Source of the DNA: Pseudolabrys sp. FHR47
Lineage (GTDB): Bacteria; Pseudomonadota; Alphaproteobacteria; Rhizobiales; Xanthobacteraceae
Assembly (NCBI RefSeq): GCF_005153485.1
Contig: NZ_CP039740.1
Span: forward strand, 3,289,001-3,353,000
Length of the DNA stretch: 64,000 bases
Reading direction: 5' to 3'
Shown here: positions 55,676 to 64,000 of the stretch, piece by piece
How the letters are laid out: each line of letters begins with the position of its first letter
Numbering within the stretch: position 1 is the stretch's first letter
Made by a program: the position numbers and the translations under genes
The notes under the pieces: generated by a model
Database searches by the model: none
Seen by the model: the letters and a program-made list of their open reading frames with translations, nothing else
What the model was told of the DNA's origin: nothing

Positions 55676-56662
55676 ATGTCGGCTCGCAGCCTCGATTCCA
55701 AAGCCCTTGCCGCGGCAATCCGCGCGGGCGACCGCGCCAAGCTCGCCCGCGCCATCACGCTGGTTGAATCGACCCGCGCCGACCACCGCGCGACCGCGCA
55801 TCGCCTGGTGCAGGAGCTGCTGCCGGCGACCGGAAAGGCCATTCGCATCGGCATCACCGGCGCGCCGGGCGCCGGTAAGTCGACCACCATCGACGCGCTC
55901 GGCACCTATCTCACCGAAACCGGCCATAAGGTCGCGGTACTGGCGGTCGATCCGTCGTCCTCGCGCACCGGCGGCTCGATCCTCGGCGACAAGACGCGCA
56001 TGGCGCGGCTGTCGCTCGATGCCAACGCCTTCATACGCCCCTCGCCGTCCTCCGGCACGCTCGGCGGCGTCGCCGCCAAGACGCGCGAGACCATGCTGCT
56101 CTGCGAGGCCGCCGGTTACGATGTCGTCATCGTCGAGACCGTCGGCGTCGGCCAGTCCGAAACCGCGGTCGCCGACATGACCGATTTCTTCCTGGTGCTG
56201 ATGGTCGCCGGCACCGGCGACGAGCTACAAGGTATCAAGAAGGGCATCGTCGAGCTCGCCGACATGATCGCGGTCAACAAGGCCGACGGCGACAACATCG
56301 CCCGCGCCAATGTCGCCGCCGCCGATTTCCGCAGCGCGCTGCATATCCTTCAACCGCGCTCGCCGACCTGGATGGTGCCGGTCATCACTTACTCGGCGCT
56401 GACCGGCGGCGGCATCGATACGCTGTGGGGCCACGTCACCGACTACCGGAACAAGATGATGATCTCGGGCGAGCTCACCGCGCGGCGGCGCGACCAGCAG
56501 GTCAAATGGATGTGGACCATGCTGGAGGAGCGCCTGACCGCGCGACTGCGCAGCGATCCGGCGGTGCGCGCCAAACTCCGGCAGGCCGAAAGCGCGGTTG
56601 CCGCCGGCACGCTCTCGCCGACCTTGGCGGTCGAGGACATCGCCGGCCTGCTGGGGCTGTAG
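55676..56662 (+). CDS. meaB: MeaB, mutase-associated GTPase
   Basis: 328 residues. P-loop [15 protein letters not shown] (about residue 60), [15 protein letters not shown], the conserved NKADGDN and the C-terminal dimerisation helix identify MeaB, a G3E-type GTPase. It protects methylmalonyl-CoA mutase and gates cofactor delivery. Placed behind the transporter and close to mutAB, it completes the functional unit. The ATG at 55676 follows the tctA stem-loop. Confidence 0.96.
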   Translation: MSARSLDSKALAAAIRAGDRAKLARAITLVESTRADHRATAHRLVQELLPATGKAIRIGITGAPGAGKSTTIDALGTYLTETGHKVAVLAVDPSSSRTGGSILGDKTRMARLSLDANAFIRPSPSSGTLGGVAAKTRETMLLCEAAGYDVVIVETVGVGQSETAVADMTDFFLVLMVAGTGDELQGIKKGIVELADMIAVNKADGDNIARANVAAADFRSALHILQPRSPTWMVPVITYSALTGGGIDTLWGHVTDYRNKMMISGELTARRRDQQVKWMWTMLEERLTARLRSDPAVRAKLRQAESAVAAGTLSPTLAVEDIAGLLGL

Positions 56663-56785
56663 CGACCTCGCGCGACGAGGGAACCGGCTACCACGCACCG
56701 CCTTCCGATAATCTGGAATTAACCTTGGATTAACCCTGTTTAAACGCATGGGGCCTAGGGTTCGCGGGCAGCCGGAAGTCCAATT

Positions 56786-58261
56786 ATGCGGAATGCCCGA
56801 CTTTCTTCGGCCCTGAAGAGCGGCCTGGTCAAAATAACTTTTGTCGGGCTCGCCGCATTCGGCGCCGGCTTTGCCGTCCTTTTACTGGCGGCAGTTGCAA
56901 TTCTCCCCTCCGATGTTCCGCAAGGCTTTCTGATCGGCCTGTGCGCGGTCATCGCCGCCGTGTTCGGCCAACTCTCTGCCACCGCCACCGCGGCGCGTTT
57001 CACGCGCCGTCAGCGCCGCACCAGCGAACAGATCCGCCGTGCGCTCAACAGCATGCCGCACGGCCTGAGCATGTTCGATGCCGACGAACGGCTTACCATC
57101 TGCAACACGCTTTACTACAGCATGTACAACCTGACGTCGGACGAGGTGTCGCCCGGCTCCACCTTGTCCGAAATTCTGGCGCGCCGCGTCGCGAAGGGTA
57201 CCTTCGCAGCCGATCCCCAGGAATATCGCGACAAGTTTCTCACGGCCTATCGCGAGGGCCGCACCACGACCGCCGAAGTCGACGCCGGCCAGGGCCGCCT
57301 CTATCTGATCACCAATCACCCGATTGAAGGCGGTGGCTGGATTACGACACACGAGGACATCACCGAGCGCCGCGCCGCCGAAGAACGGCGCATCGCGACG
57401 GAGCAACACGAGAGCCGCCGCGCCGCCACAGAGGCCGCCATCAACGAATTCCGTGCCGGCGCCGAGACGTTGCTCAAGACTGTCGCCGACAGTGCCAGCG
57501 AGATGCACGCCACTGCTGCCGCATTGCTCGACTCCTCTGGCCACACCACCTTGCGCGCCGAAGACGCGCGGCGAACCTCGCAGGAGGCGGTCAGCAATGT
57601 CGAGACGGTGGCAGCCGCCGTCGAGGAACTGTCGGCATCTGCCTCCGAAGTCGACGAGCGGCTGATGCGCGCGACGCACATCGTGCGGGTCGCGCTCGAC
57701 GAGGCCCATGTCACCAATGACGACTTCAAGCGCCTGGCGCGCGCTGCCGACAAGATCGGCGACGTCGTCAAGATGATCCGCAACATCGCCGGCCAGACGA
57801 ACCTGCTGGCGCTCAACGCCACCATCGAAGCCGCACGCTCCGGCGCCGCCGGCCGCGGCTTCGCCGTGGTCGCCAACGAGGTGAAGGCGCTCGCAATCCA
57901 GACGGCCAGCGCCACCGAGGACATCTCGGCGCAAATTCTCGAGATCCAGAAATCGACGCAGGACTCGGTCGAGGCCATCGCCCGCATCGCCAAACGCATC
58001 GACGAGATCAACAGTCACACCACGTCGATCTCGGCATCGGTGCAGCAGCAAGCCAGCGCCACCGGCTCGATCTCTCAGAACGTGACCAGCACGGCACAGG
58101 GCTCCAAGATCATCGACGGTGTGCTCGGCGAGGTCGTCGATGCCGCGAGCGGCACTCAGCATTCGGCGCAGACGGTGCTGGCGGCTTCCGAAGCGGTCGA
58201 AAAGGCCAGCGCCAACCTCAAGGGCGAAGTCGAGCGCTTCCTGGTCAAGGTGGCGATGTAG
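56786..58261 (+). CDS. Methyl-accepting chemotaxis protein with PAS domain
   Basis: 491 residues. Two membrane spans (about 17-40 and 45-65) with almost no periplasmic loop, a PAS-7 domain (about 75-200; [17 protein letters not shown] and [19 protein letters not shown]), a coiled coil and the MCP signalling hairpin with [20 protein letters not shown], then [15 protein letters not shown]. It senses cytoplasmic or membrane state, possibly redox through PAS. AT-rich promoter sequence lies upstream at 56715-56750. No che genes are adjacent. Confidence 0.94.
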   Translation: MRNARLSSALKSGLVKITFVGLAAFGAGFAVLLLAAVAILPSDVPQGFLIGLCAVIAAVFGQLSATATAARFTRRQRRTSEQIRRALNSMPHGLSMFDADERLTICNTLYYSMYNLTSDEVSPGSTLSEILARRVAKGTFAADPQEYRDKFLTAYREGRTTTAEVDAGQGRLYLITNHPIEGGGWITTHEDITERRAAEERRIATEQHESRRAATEAAINEFRAGAETLLKTVADSASEMHATAAALLDSSGHTTLRAEDARRTSQEAVSNVETVAAAVEELSASASEVDERLMRATHIVRVALDEAHVTNDDFKRLARAADKIGDVVKMIRNIAGQTNLLALNATIEAARSGAAGRGFAVVANEVKALAIQTASATEDISAQILEIQKSTQDSVEAIARIAKRIDEINSHTTSISASVQQQASATGSISQNVTSTAQGSKIIDGVLGEVVDAASGTQHSAQTVLAASEAVEKASANLKGEVERFLVKVAM

Positions 58262-58279
58262 CTCGCACCATATCCCGCT

Positions 58280-58705
58280 CTAAAACACGGGTGGCTTGAG
58301 TGCTCCAACAGCCACTGCAAGACGCTTCGCCGCCGTGATCAAATCGTCAAGCAGTTTCACATCGAGATCATAACGGCCTTCGTAAGCAGCCAGGTTACGC
58401 TGGTTGTGAGCACGTAAAAATATCTGGAGATCGGCGCGGTCGACACCAACCGTGTGCACCAGCGCCTGAAATACCGTGATGCGGTTCTCGGATCGATAAC
58501 CGGCGTGCCGAAGCGCGGCGAGAGCCAACTTGTGAGCCGCTTCGATAGCGAGATCGAACTGGCTGTCGGACGAAATGCTCCCGTTCTGCGCGTCCGTAAG
58601 GCCACGTCGCGCGGATTTGACCATGCCGCCGAACTCATCGCGCGCCGCCGGCTCGACCTTGAGAAGGCCGGCTCTTACCAGATTGTCGAGCTCTTCCCGT
58701 GCCAT
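58280..58705 (-). CDS. HEPN-like protein, candidate toxin partner
   Basis: 141 residues, wholly helical. YRSENRITVFQALVHTVGV is followed by FLRAHNQRNLAAYEG: Arg103-Asn104 begin the HEPN Rx4-6H region, but the expected His is Tyr108. HEPN proteins are RNases or scaffolds usually paired with a nucleotidyltransferase (MntA/HepT, type VII toxin-antitoxin). Here the gene starts inside the end of the nucleotidyltransferase gene, overlapping by 71 bases, so they are coupled. With the changed residue it may be a less active or non-RNase member; the toxin role is inferred. Confidence 0.72.
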   Translation of the reverse strand: MAREELDNLVRAGLLKVEPAARDEFGGMVKSARRGLTDAQNGSISSDSQFDLAIEAAHKLALAALRHAGYRSENRITVFQALVHTVGVDRADLQIFLRAHNQRNLAAYEGRYDLDVKLLDDLITAAKRLAVAVGALKPPVF

Positions 58706-59297
58706 CGCGCAGAACCTTTTCGGAACCGACGAGGAAAACCTTTGGCGATCGCCCAATTTTCGCGAAAACAGATTCGCTGACCGCGGACTTTCTGCGCCAG
58801 TCGTCCTGTGTAACGAACAACGGATTGATCTTACGCGCTACCTTCCCCTCGGCGGCCTGCAGAGCGGAATAAAGCGCAGCATAATCGAGATTGTCGCCGA
58901 TCACCAAGAGGTCGACATCGCTGGTCGCGGTGTCGGCGCCTTTGGCGACGGAGCCAAAAACGAAGGCGGCTGCAACCGTTTGAGAGAACGGTTCGAGCGC
59001 TCGCCTGATGACGTCCGTTAGACCGGCAGTCTTCTCGACCAAGCCGCGCAGGTCCTCATAGACTGGGGCCAATACATTCGCCCGGTAATGCACCTGATTG
59101 CCAATGCGTTCGGTTGTGACGAGCCCACTCATCCTGAGCCGGGCCAGTTCGCGCTCGACGGCCCCAACGCCGGAACGCACTGTGCGCACGATCTCGGACG
59201 TATAGAAACTCCGGCCGGGATGACCGAAGATGAGTGCCAGCACGCGCTGCTGCACCTTGGAGAACAGCGCATCGGACAGGCCGACGGCAGATATCAT
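58635..59297 (-). CDS. Winged-helix nucleotidyltransferase, candidate antitoxin
   Basis: 220 residues from ATG at 59295-59297. Residues about 10-75 form a winged helix (VQQRVLALIFGHPGRSFYT, EIVRTVRSGVGAVERELARL). Residues 108-200 are a MNT-type minimal nucleotidyltransferase: FGSVAKGADTATSDVDLLV with Gly115-Ser116 and Asp127/Asp129. In HepT/MntA pairs this enzyme AMPylates the HEPN partner to neutralise it. The DNA-binding domain fused to it and the inverted repeat at the start codon suggest autorepression. ATG at 59304-59306 is an alternative start inside the repeat. Confidence 0.82.
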   Translation of the reverse strand: MISAVGLSDALFSKVQQRVLALIFGHPGRSFYTSEIVRTVRSGVGAVERELARLRMSGLVTTERIGNQVHYRANVLAPVYEDLRGLVEKTAGLTDVIRRALEPFSQTVAAAFVFGSVAKGADTATSDVDLLVIGDNLDYAALYSALQAAEGKVARKINPLFVTQDDWRRKSAVSESVFAKIGRSPKVFLVGSEKVLRDGTGRARQSGKSRPSQGRAGGAR

Positions 59298-59300
59298 TGT

Positions 59301-59334
59301 ACCCATTTTGGGGATGATAATACCCAAAATGGGT
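59301..59334 (-). promoter_or_regulatory. Perfect 12-bp inverted repeat at the TA-like start
   Basis: ACCCATTTTGGG and CCCAAAATGGGT, separated by 10 bases (GATGATAATA). It ends four bases before the chosen ATG of the nucleotidyltransferase gene and contains the alternative ATG. Its size and place fit an operator bound by the dimeric winged-helix protein. No Shine-Dalgarno is visible, so the message may be leaderless. Confidence 0.75.
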
Positions 59335-59384
59335 TTCTGCAAGCTATCATCGAATATCATATTTTTCAGGAACTTAGCTGATCC

Positions 59385-60119
59385 ATGCCCACCATCCTCA
59401 TCACCGGCTTCGGGCCCTTCCCCGGCGCGCCGTATAATCCGACGGTGAAACTGGTGCGCGCGCTGGCACGTCTGCGGCGGCCGGTGCTGGCCGATGCGAG
59501 GATCGTCACGCACATCTTCACGACGAGCTACGCCGCGGTCGATCGCGACCTGCCGGCGCTCATCGCCCAGCATAGACCCGACGCGCTGCTGATGTTCGGC
59601 CTGCACGGCCGCGCCAAGGCCATCCGCATCGAGACACGGGCGCGCAATGCGCTGGCGCTGCTGCCCGACGCCTCCGGCAAAGTGCTGCGCCGCGGCGTCA
59701 TCGCGGCGGGCGCGCCGTCCGCGAAGTGCATGCCGATGCCAGCGCAGCGCCTGCTCGCCGCCGCCCGCGCGGCGCAGGTGCCCGCCGTGCTGTCACGCGA
59801 TGCCGGGCGCTACCTATGCAACTATCTGTGCTGGCGCGCGGTGGACAGCGGCGTGCGGCTCGCCGTGTTCGTGCATGTGCCGAAGGTGGCGCGGCTCGCG
59901 CGGCCTCTCGGATCACGAACAGCCTCCTTCTCCGTTCGCCCCCGCGAAAGCGGAGGCCCAGATAGAAAAGCACTGGGTTCCCGCTTTCGCGGGAACGAAC
60001 GGAGGACGGGACTACGCTCTGGTAGAACAACCAGCCGAAAGAAATTCACCGCCGCCGACCTCGCCCGCGCCGGCGAGAAGGTGCTGGTGGCTTTGAACGC
60101 CGCCGTTAACCGGACCTAA
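59385..60119 (+). CDS. pcp: Pyroglutamyl-peptidase (C15) with in-frame repeat insertion
   Basis: 244 residues. ITGFGPFPGAPYNP starts the C15 fold; Glu83 (RIETRARN), Cys145 (SRDAGRYLCNY) and His164 (FVHVPK) form the catalytic triad. It removes N-terminal pyroglutamate. Palindromic copy 4 (59932-60002) lies inside the gene and adds about 24 residues (around SVRPRESGGPDRKALGSRFR) before the C-terminal helix FTAADLARAGEKVLVALNA, which still reads in frame. Family members are usually about 200-220 residues. The divergent neighbour on the other strand is the TA-like pair. Confidence 0.88.
   Translation: MPTILITGFGPFPGAPYNPTVKLVRALARLRRPVLADARIVTHIFTTSYAAVDRDLPALIAQHRPDALLMFGLHGRAKAIRIETRARNALALLPDASGKVLRRGVIAAGAPSAKCMPMPAQRLLAAARAAQVPAVLSRDAGRYLCNYLCWRAVDSGVRLAVFVHVPKVARLARPLGSRTASFSVRPRESGGPDRKALGSRFRGNERRTGLRSGRTTSRKKFTAADLARAGEKVLVALNAAVNRT
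59932..60002. repeat. Dispersed palindromic element, copy 4, inside pcp
   Basis: Arms CCGTTCGCCCCCGCGAAAGC and GCTTTCGCGGGAACGAACGG with inner CCCAG/CTGGG; 71 bases in total. It lies within the pcp reading frame without adding a stop codon. Relatives are at 1770-1849, 3103-3186 and 41798-41918, all outside genes. Confidence 0.85.
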
Positions 60120-60143
60120 GCCGGTTCCGCGCACACTGCGGCC

Positions 60144-61481
60144 ATGCCTCTCACCCGCCGCGATGTAATAGCCGGTTCGCTCGCCAGCGCCTTTGCCGCG
60201 CCGGTAGCCGCGCGCGCGCAAGAGCCAAAAGGCATCGACGCCGCGCGCTTCGGCGTCCGCGCCAATACCGACAGCGATCAGACGCTGGCATTGCAGAAGG
60301 CCATCGACGAAGCCGGGCGCGTGCGGCAACCATTATGGCTTGGCCTCGGCCGCTATCGCACCGGGCCGTTGCAGCTTCCACCCGGCTTGCGCATCCTTGG
60401 CGCACACGGCGAGACGACCTTGCGTCTCGTGCAAGGCCCTGTCCTTTTCACCGCACAGGACGCGAGCGACATCGCGCTTCACGGGCTCACGCTCGACGGC
60501 CAGGGCATAAAGCCCGGCAGCGATGGCGCACTGGTCAATTTCAACGCCGTTTCGGGTCTGACCATCGCCGATTGCGTGATCGTCAATGCCGGCGGCAATG
60601 CGGTGGCGCTGACGCATTGCACCGGCACGATCAGCGGCACGACAATCCGCAACAGCGCCGACAATGCGCTGTTTTCGCTCGACGGCCGCCTGACCATTCG
60701 CGGCAACACGATTTCAAAATCCGGCAATGGCGGCATCCGCGTCTGGCAGAGCGCCAAGCGCAGCGACGGCAGCGTTATCGAGAACAACACCATCGAGGAT
60801 ACGCAGGCGCGCGGTGGCGGCGACGGGCAGAACGGCAACGCCATCAATGTCTATCGCGCCGAACGCGTCATCGTGCGCGGCAATACCATCCGCGGTGCCG
60901 CCTTCACCGCGGTGCGCGGCAACGCCGCCTCGCACATCGTCATCCGGGGCAACATCTGCAGCGACCTCGGCGAAGTGGCGATCTATTCAGAATTCGATTT
61001 CGTCGATGCCACCATTATCGACAATGTCATCGACACCGCCGCGATGGGCATCGCCGTGACCAATATGGATCAGGGCGGACGTCTTGCCGTGGTGCGCGGC
61101 AATGTCATCCGCAACATGACCAACAAGCGGCCGCAGGGCGGACCGGACGCCTATGGCGTCGGCATCGGTGTCGAGGCCGATACCACAGTGTCCGGCAACA
61201 CCATTCAGAACGCGCCGACGATGGGCATCGTGGTCGGCGCCGGCAAATATTTGCGCGACTGCAAGGTCACCGCCAATGTCGTGCGCGAGGCCGGCATCGG
61301 CGTCGGCGTCTCGGTCGTCGATGGCGCGGGCAAGGCCGAGATCACATCGAACGTATTCTCCGCGATCAAGGGCGGCGCCGTCGTCGGCATGGCCTGGGAC
61401 AAGGCCGTCACCGGCGACCTCACCCGTGGCGGCGCCGACAAGTTCCCGCAACTGACGATCCGCGACAACAAGGTGGCGTGA
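60144..61481 (+). CDS. Tat-exported right-handed beta-helix protein (TIGR03808-like)
   Basis: 445 residues. A twin-arginine signal (TRRDVIAGSLASAFAAPVAA) is followed by a pectate-lyase-like parallel beta-helix with many repeats of the form IxxNxIxxxxxxGIxV (for example VIRNMTNKRPQGGPDAYGVG, VSGNTIQNAPTMGIVVGAG). The size, Tat signal and repeats match the TIGR03808 family of uncharacterised Hyphomicrobiales proteins. It may bind or cut a polysaccharide in the periplasm, but catalytic residues are not obvious. Confidence 0.9.
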   Translation: MPLTRRDVIAGSLASAFAAPVAARAQEPKGIDAARFGVRANTDSDQTLALQKAIDEAGRVRQPLWLGLGRYRTGPLQLPPGLRILGAHGETTLRLVQGPVLFTAQDASDIALHGLTLDGQGIKPGSDGALVNFNAVSGLTIADCVIVNAGGNAVALTHCTGTISGTTIRNSADNALFSLDGRLTIRGNTISKSGNGGIRVWQSAKRSDGSVIENNTIEDTQARGGGDGQNGNAINVYRAERVIVRGNTIRGAAFTAVRGNAASHIVIRGNICSDLGEVAIYSEFDFVDATIIDNVIDTAAMGIAVTNMDQGGRLAVVRGNVIRNMTNKRPQGGPDAYGVGIGVEADTTVSGNTIQNAPTMGIVVGAGKYLRDCKVTANVVREAGIGVGVSVVDGAGKAEITSNVFSAIKGGAVVGMAWDKAVTGDLTRGGADKFPQLTIRDNKVA

Positions 61482-61539
61482 GGGCTGCGCCCGCGACCCT
61501 TGCCCCACCGGCGCCGCGAACCCACGTTAGGGTATCCCC

Positions 61540-62307
61540 ATGCCCAGCCGCCGTGCCCTCACCATGCTCCTTGTCTTCGCCATCTTCCTGGTGCCGCTGA
61601 TCGCGCGCGCCGCTCTCTACGCTGCGGGCGACGCGCCGCGCTCCTGGAGCCAGGCCGACTGGTCCTCGACCGGCACCCTGCCCGCCGCCCGCGCGTTCCA
61701 GCCCGCCCGTCTGATCGTCTATTCGGGCACCACCGGCGCCTGGAAAGGCATTTTCTCGGTCCATAGCTGGATCGTGTTCAAGCGGGCCGGCGAGGCGCGC
61801 TGGACGCGCTACGACGTCGTCGGCTGGGGCACACCCGTGCGCCGGAACGGCTGGGCAGCGGATGCGCGCTGGTACGGCAACGCGCCGGTGACCATCGCCG
61901 ACGTGTCCGGCGCCGAGGCGGAAGCGCTGATCCCGAAGGTGGAAGCCGCCGTGCGTGACTATGCTTATGCCAAAGCCGGCGACTACCGCATCTGGCCGGG
62001 GCCGAATTCCAACAGCTTCACGGCTGCGGTGCTGCGCGCCGTGCCGGAGCTGAAAGTGGCCCTGCCCGCCAATGCTGTCGGCCGCGACTTCCGTGACGGC
62101 ATTTATGCCGGCCGCACCGATAGCGGCACTGGCATCGAACTGTCGGTCTACGGCCTCGCCGGCGTCAAGGCCGGCTGGATCGAGGGCTTCGAGATCAACC
62201 TGCTCGGCCTCGTCGCCGGCTTCGATGTGCGCTACCCGGCGCTCAAGCTGCCCGGCGTCGGCCGCATCGGCATGATGCCGCCGGTCGCAACCGCCCTCGC
62301 CGGTTAG
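61540..62307 (+). CDS. DUF3750 family membrane-anchored protein
   Basis: 255 residues with an N-terminal hydrophobic signal or anchor (LTMLLVFAIFLVPLIARAAL). LIVYSGTTGAWKGIFSVHSW, YDVVGWGTPVRRNGWAADARW and WPGPNSNSFTAAVLR are DUF3750 blocks; the His and Asn-Ser around these suggest an enzyme, though none is established. Its stop overlaps the convergent OYE gene by four bases. Confidence 0.9.
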   Translation: MPSRRALTMLLVFAIFLVPLIARAALYAAGDAPRSWSQADWSSTGTLPAARAFQPARLIVYSGTTGAWKGIFSVHSWIVFKRAGEARWTRYDVVGWGTPVRRNGWAADARWYGNAPVTIADVSGAEAEALIPKVEAAVRDYAYAKAGDYRIWPGPNSNSFTAAVLRAVPELKVALPANAVGRDFRDGIYAGRTDSGTGIELSVYGLAGVKAGWIEGFEINLLGLVAGFDVRYPALKLPGVGRIGMMPPVATALAG

Positions 62308-63401
62308 GCCTTCGGCGTCGGCGCCCACATCTTCGGGCCGGCGCGCAGATACTGGTTCGGCAATGCCACCTCGGCGCCGAGCGCCTTGGCGGCGTGCCAG
62401 CCGAAATGCGGATCGTCGAGAAAGGCGCGCCCGGCCGCCACCAGATCGGCCTTGCCGGAGGCGACGATCTCCTCGGCCTGCTCCGCCGTGGTGATGAGGC
62501 CGACGGCGCGCACCTTGATGCCCGCTTCCTTCCTGATGCGTTCGGCGACTGGCACGTTGTGGCCCGGCGTCGTCGGCGTGCGCGTATCGGCGGTGATGCC
62601 GCCGGACGACACGCAGATGAAGTCGATCCCTTCGGCCTTGAGCGCCTTGCCGATGGCGACCGCGTCGTCGCCCTGCAGGCCATCGTCACGCCAGTCGACG
62701 CTCGAGATGCGAGCCCCGAGCGGCACCTCCTTCGGCACCACGGCCCGCACCGCGCGCACCACCGCCAGCGGGAAGCTCAGCCGGTTCTCCAGCGAGCCAC
62801 CATACTGGTCGGTGCGCTTGTTCGACACCGGCGACAGGAAGCTGTGCATCAGATAGCCGTGCGCCAGGTGCAGCTCGATCTCGTCGAAGCCGATGCGCAG
62901 CGCGCGTCTTGCCGAACTGACGAAGGCGTCGCGCACGCGGTCCATGTCGGCTTCGGTCATTTCGCGCGGCGCGTGCCAGCCGTCGCCGAAGGCAATCGCC
63001 GACGGCGCGATGGTCTGCCACGGATCTTCGTTGGGGCGCAGATACGTGCCGCCCTCCCACGGCCGCTGCGACGATGCCTTGCGGCCGGCATGGGCGAGTT
63101 GCACGCCGAACTTGGCCTTGCCGTAGGTTTTGGCGGCGGCGATGACATGACCGAGCGCGAGCTCGTTAGCATCCGAGTAAAGTCCGACGCAGCCATGCGT
63201 GATCCGGCCGTGACGCTCGACATGCGTCGCCTCGACGATCACCAGCCCGGCGCCGGAATTCGCCAGCATGCCGAGATGCATCATGTGCCAGTCGGAGGCC
63301 GAGCCGTCATTGGCCGAATACTGGCACATCGGCGCGACCACGAGACGATTGGCCAAAGTCATGCCGGCAACCGGAAGGGACGAGAAAAGCGCACTGCTCA
63401 T
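62304..63401 (-). CDS. Old Yellow Enzyme-type NADH:flavin oxidoreductase
   Basis: 365 residues with the YqjM/NamA type layout. NRLVVAPMCQYSANDGSASDWH carries the Cys that tunes the flavin (split here for brevity: APMCQYSA), HAGRKAS and HLAHGYLMHSFLSPVSNKRTD follow, and YGGSLENRLSFPLAV contains the FMN-binding region. It reduces alpha,beta-unsaturated carbonyls with NAD(P)H. Full length and intact. Convergent to DUF3750. Confidence 0.94.
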   Translation of the reverse strand: MSSALFSSLPVAGMTLANRLVVAPMCQYSANDGSASDWHMMHLGMLANSGAGLVIVEATHVERHGRITHGCVGLYSDANELALGHVIAAAKTYGKAKFGVQLAHAGRKASSQRPWEGGTYLRPNEDPWQTIAPSAIAFGDGWHAPREMTEADMDRVRDAFVSSARRALRIGFDEIELHLAHGYLMHSFLSPVSNKRTDQYGGSLENRLSFPLAVVRAVRAVVPKEVPLGARISSVDWRDDGLQGDDAVAIGKALKAEGIDFICVSSGGITADTRTPTTPGHNVPVAERIRKEAGIKVRAVGLITTAEQAEEIVASGKADLVAAGRAFLDDPHFGWHAAKALGAEVALPNQYLRAGPKMWAPTPKA

Positions 63402-63473
63402 GGGAGGACACTCGCTGGCAATGGGGGAGACAGGCTGGCGGGACTTCGCCGGAAGGATAGAGCGATGCGCCGC

Positions 63474-63920
63474 TCAGCGCACCTGGATCGACTTCAAATA
63501 ATCGACAATGGCGCCGACGTCATCGCCGTTGAAGCTCAATTCGGGCATGTCCGGATGTCCGGCCATGATGCCCTCCCCGAGCGATTCCTCGAGAGACTCG
63601 ATGGGATACCGCTTGCCGAGGGTTCTAAAGACCGGTGCATCCGGACGGCGACTGTTGCCGGTGCGGCCGGTGGCGTGGCAGCTGCCGCAGTAAGTGATGA
63701 GCAGGTCCTCGCCGCGCTTGAGATCTTCGGCACTGGGCGCAGCCGATACCGGAATGGCCGCGACCAAGACAAAGCCTGCCGCGATAACCAGCTCGATAAT
63801 TGGGGAACGAACGCGCCGCTGCCGCGGGCTCAGGCCGCCGGCCGAACGACCGAAGCCTCGTGCGCGACTGTGCTGCGCGAAGGTTCTTGAACGATGGGCA
63901 AGCCGGCCAGTTGACGCCAT
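63474..63920 (-). CDS. Small c-type cytochrome
   Basis: 148 residues in the open frame; only the last about 110 look like protein: a signal peptide (ELVIAAGFVLVAAIPVSAA), the haem motif CGSCH at about residue 83, and GIMAGHPDMPEL with a candidate Met ligand. It is a mono-haem class I cytochrome for periplasmic electron transfer. The frame's ATG at 63918-63920 overlaps the end of the next gene by about 90 bases; no ATG or GTG lies nearer the signal peptide, so the true start is unresolved (TTG near 63767 would cut into the signal). Confidence 0.85.
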   Translation of the reverse strand: MASTGRLAHRSRTFAQHSRARGFGRSAGGLSPRQRRVRSPIIELVIAAGFVLVAAIPVSAAPSAEDLKRGEDLLITYCGSCHATGRTGNSRRPDAPVFRTLGKRYPIESLEESLGEGIMAGHPDMPELSFNGDDVGAIVDYLKSIQVR

Positions 63921-64000
63921 TTCTTCGCGCCCTCGATGACTTCGAGCATGCGGACGGCGAAGCTTTCCTGGGTGTAGTAATGCTTCCAGCGGCCGCTGCG
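63830..64000 (-). CDS. 3' end of an unidentified gene
   Basis: A minus-strand frame enters from the right edge and ends at TGA (63830-63832), giving 56 residues: KHYYTQESFAVRMLEVIEGA, then KKWRQLAGLPIVQEPSRS. The readable residues are of normal composition. It is too short to assign; its end overlaps the start region of the cytochrome gene. Confidence 0.5.
   Translation of the reverse strand, partial: RSGRWKHYYTQESFAVRMLEVIEGAKKWRQLAGLPIVQEPSRSTVAHEASVVRPAA

Noticed and set aside
56882..58162. A 426-residue minus-strand frame
   Set aside because: Antisense to the chemoreceptor; no known motif.

Overview
The window is high-GC DNA from an alphaproteobacterium, most likely a Hyphomicrobiales member near Xanthobacteraceae/Nitrobacteraceae (Pseudolabrys or Rhodopseudomonas-like; the genus is inference). 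Supporting markers are a gene-transfer-agent (GTA)-type packaging/head cluster, a MucR/Ros regulator, an NAD-dependent fdsGBA formate dehydrogenase, a Tat-exported TIGR03808-type repeat protein, tripartite tricarboxylate transporter genes and several small families typical of this order (DUF1491, DUF2336, DUF5330, DUF6456, DUF6894). No rRNA, tRNA or CRISPR array was recognised.

Layout. 1-820: lower-GC DNA carrying a minus-strand gene that runs off the left edge. 770-6022: a truncated GTA-like cluster on the minus strand (TerS-like, TerL, portal, two tiny genes, prohead protease). A CHAP-like secreted protein and palindromic repeats are wedged in, and no capsid gene follows. 6100-11840: small membrane protein, PilZ, DUF6894, a divergent HxlR regulator/FMN reductase pair and a large hybrid histidine kinase. 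11856-20035 (minus): DHA2 efflux pump, YcgN-type cysteine-cluster protein, then fdsG-fdsB-fdsA-fdhD-fdsD, a complete soluble molybdenum formate dehydrogenase operon. 20446-33192: class A penicillin-binding protein, a DUF1214/DUF1254 pair, a lipoprotein, DUF2336, a PAS histidine kinase with a peptidoglycan-binding partner, SufE, DUF6456 and MucR. 33513-45660: Fe-type superoxide dismutase, amine oxidase-like flavoprotein, haloacid dehalogenase, ABC-2 exporter, opgG-opgH (periplasmic glucan synthesis), PPK2, an M20 peptidase and a DUF2267/DUF4332 pair.

45703-47464 is folP-folB-folK with stop/start overlaps. 47537-56662 is a methylmalonyl-CoA unit: mutA-mutB, a DUF3298 exported protein, the tctC-tctB-tctA transporter, and the mutase chaperone meaB. 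It combines a propionate-type carbon pathway with a carboxylate importer. 56786-64000 holds a PAS chemoreceptor, a compact HEPN/nucleotidyltransferase pair preceded by a perfect 12-bp inverted repeat, a pyroglutamyl-peptidase gene that has absorbed a palindromic repeat in frame, a Tat-exported beta-helix protein, DUF3750, an Old Yellow Enzyme, a cytochrome c and the 3' end of one more gene.

The most notable non-standard features are the HEPN/nucleotidyltransferase module with its operator overlapping the start, a dispersed palindromic element (four copies, one in a gene and one itself carrying a nested hairpin), a hairpin masking the ribosome-binding site of the hybrid kinase, and the lower-GC STAS-like fragment at the broken end of the GTA cluster.
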